This document shows positions 5,516-5,580 of a DNA stretch of 5,580 nt, piece by piece. This DNA is from Verrucomicrobia bacterium GWC2_42_7. Its GTDB lineage: Bacteria; Verrucomicrobiota; Verrucomicrobiia; Opitutales; GWC2-42-7-A. The stretch's first letter is position 1. Every line of letters starts with the position of its first letter. The position numbers and the translations under genes were made by a program. Below the pieces are notes generated by a model, which was not told where the DNA came from, did no database searches, and saw only the letters and a list, made by a program, of their open reading frames with translations. The DNA is taken from NCBI GenBank assembly GCA_001831055.1, contig MIDO01000047.1, positions 1 to 5,580 on the forward strand, given 5' to 3'.

Positions 5516-5554
5516 GAAAAAGCCGCTTTTGGGAGAACCAAAAGCGGCTTTTTC
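5516..5554. terminator. Bidirectional rho-independent terminator-like hairpin
   Basis: Arms 5516-5532 and 5538-5554 are perfectly complementary over 17 bp around a GAGAA loop. The stem has a GC-rich centre (GCCGC) and is flanked by A5 on the left and T5 on the right. It therefore reads as an intrinsic terminator from either direction. It could end the FRG transcript, about 270 nt past its stop, or a convergent gene beyond the right edge. Its upper stem, GCTTTTGG with CCAAAAGC, is the same as in hairpin 1 of the 105-bp repeat copy A. Confidence 0.75.
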
Positions 5555-5580
5555 AGAGTCTTTAGAGGGGACCGATCGCA

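Overview
The window looks like a stretch of bacterial chromosome with moderately low GC. Two housekeeping GTPase genes occupy the left end, and a short accessory stretch rich in palindromes follows. All five protein genes lie on the + strand. The Obg sequence, including its lack of a C-terminal OCT extension, and a neighbouring Sel1-repeat gene would suit the PVC group, for example an amoeba-associated environmental chlamydia. That is an impression from sequence style and gene content and has not been tested by a search.

Layout. Positions 1-488 hold the 3' end of der (EngA), cut inside the NKxD motif of its second GTPase domain. obg (493-1482) starts 4 nt after der and is probably co-transcribed with it. 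Both are ribosome-assembly GTPases. A gap (1483-1766) then carries copy A of a structured repeat of about 105 bp and a plausible promoter. Next is a 706-residue secreted-type protein (1767-3887). It has a signal peptide, about eleven Sel1 repeats, a charged coiled-coil-like linker, and a C-terminal domain of about 97 residues that reads as a complete RelE/HigB-like (phage Gp49-type) toxin domain. The following gap (3888-4133) carries copy B of the 105-bp repeat in opposite orientation, so the Sel1-toxin gene sits between inverted copies. After that come a 76-residue membrane protein with a four-cysteine zinc ribbon (4134-4364), a strong -10 box, and an FRG-domain protein (4438-5247). The last 333 bases hold no gene. 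They contain a 29-bp inverted repeat beginning at the FRG stop codon, two direct repeats of about 58 bp related to one arm of that palindrome, and a perfect 17-bp bidirectional terminator-like hairpin.

How it fits together. der and obg form a translation/ribosome-biogenesis unit. The right-hand genes look like independent accessory genes: a possible toxin or effector, a small membrane protein and an FRG protein of a family often seen near phage-defence genes. They are separated by repeated palindromic elements and do not form one tight operon. The two observations most worth following are the Sel1-HigB-like fusion without an adjacent antitoxin, and the paired 105-bp element, whose two copies show compensatory stem changes and a conserved single-base bulge.
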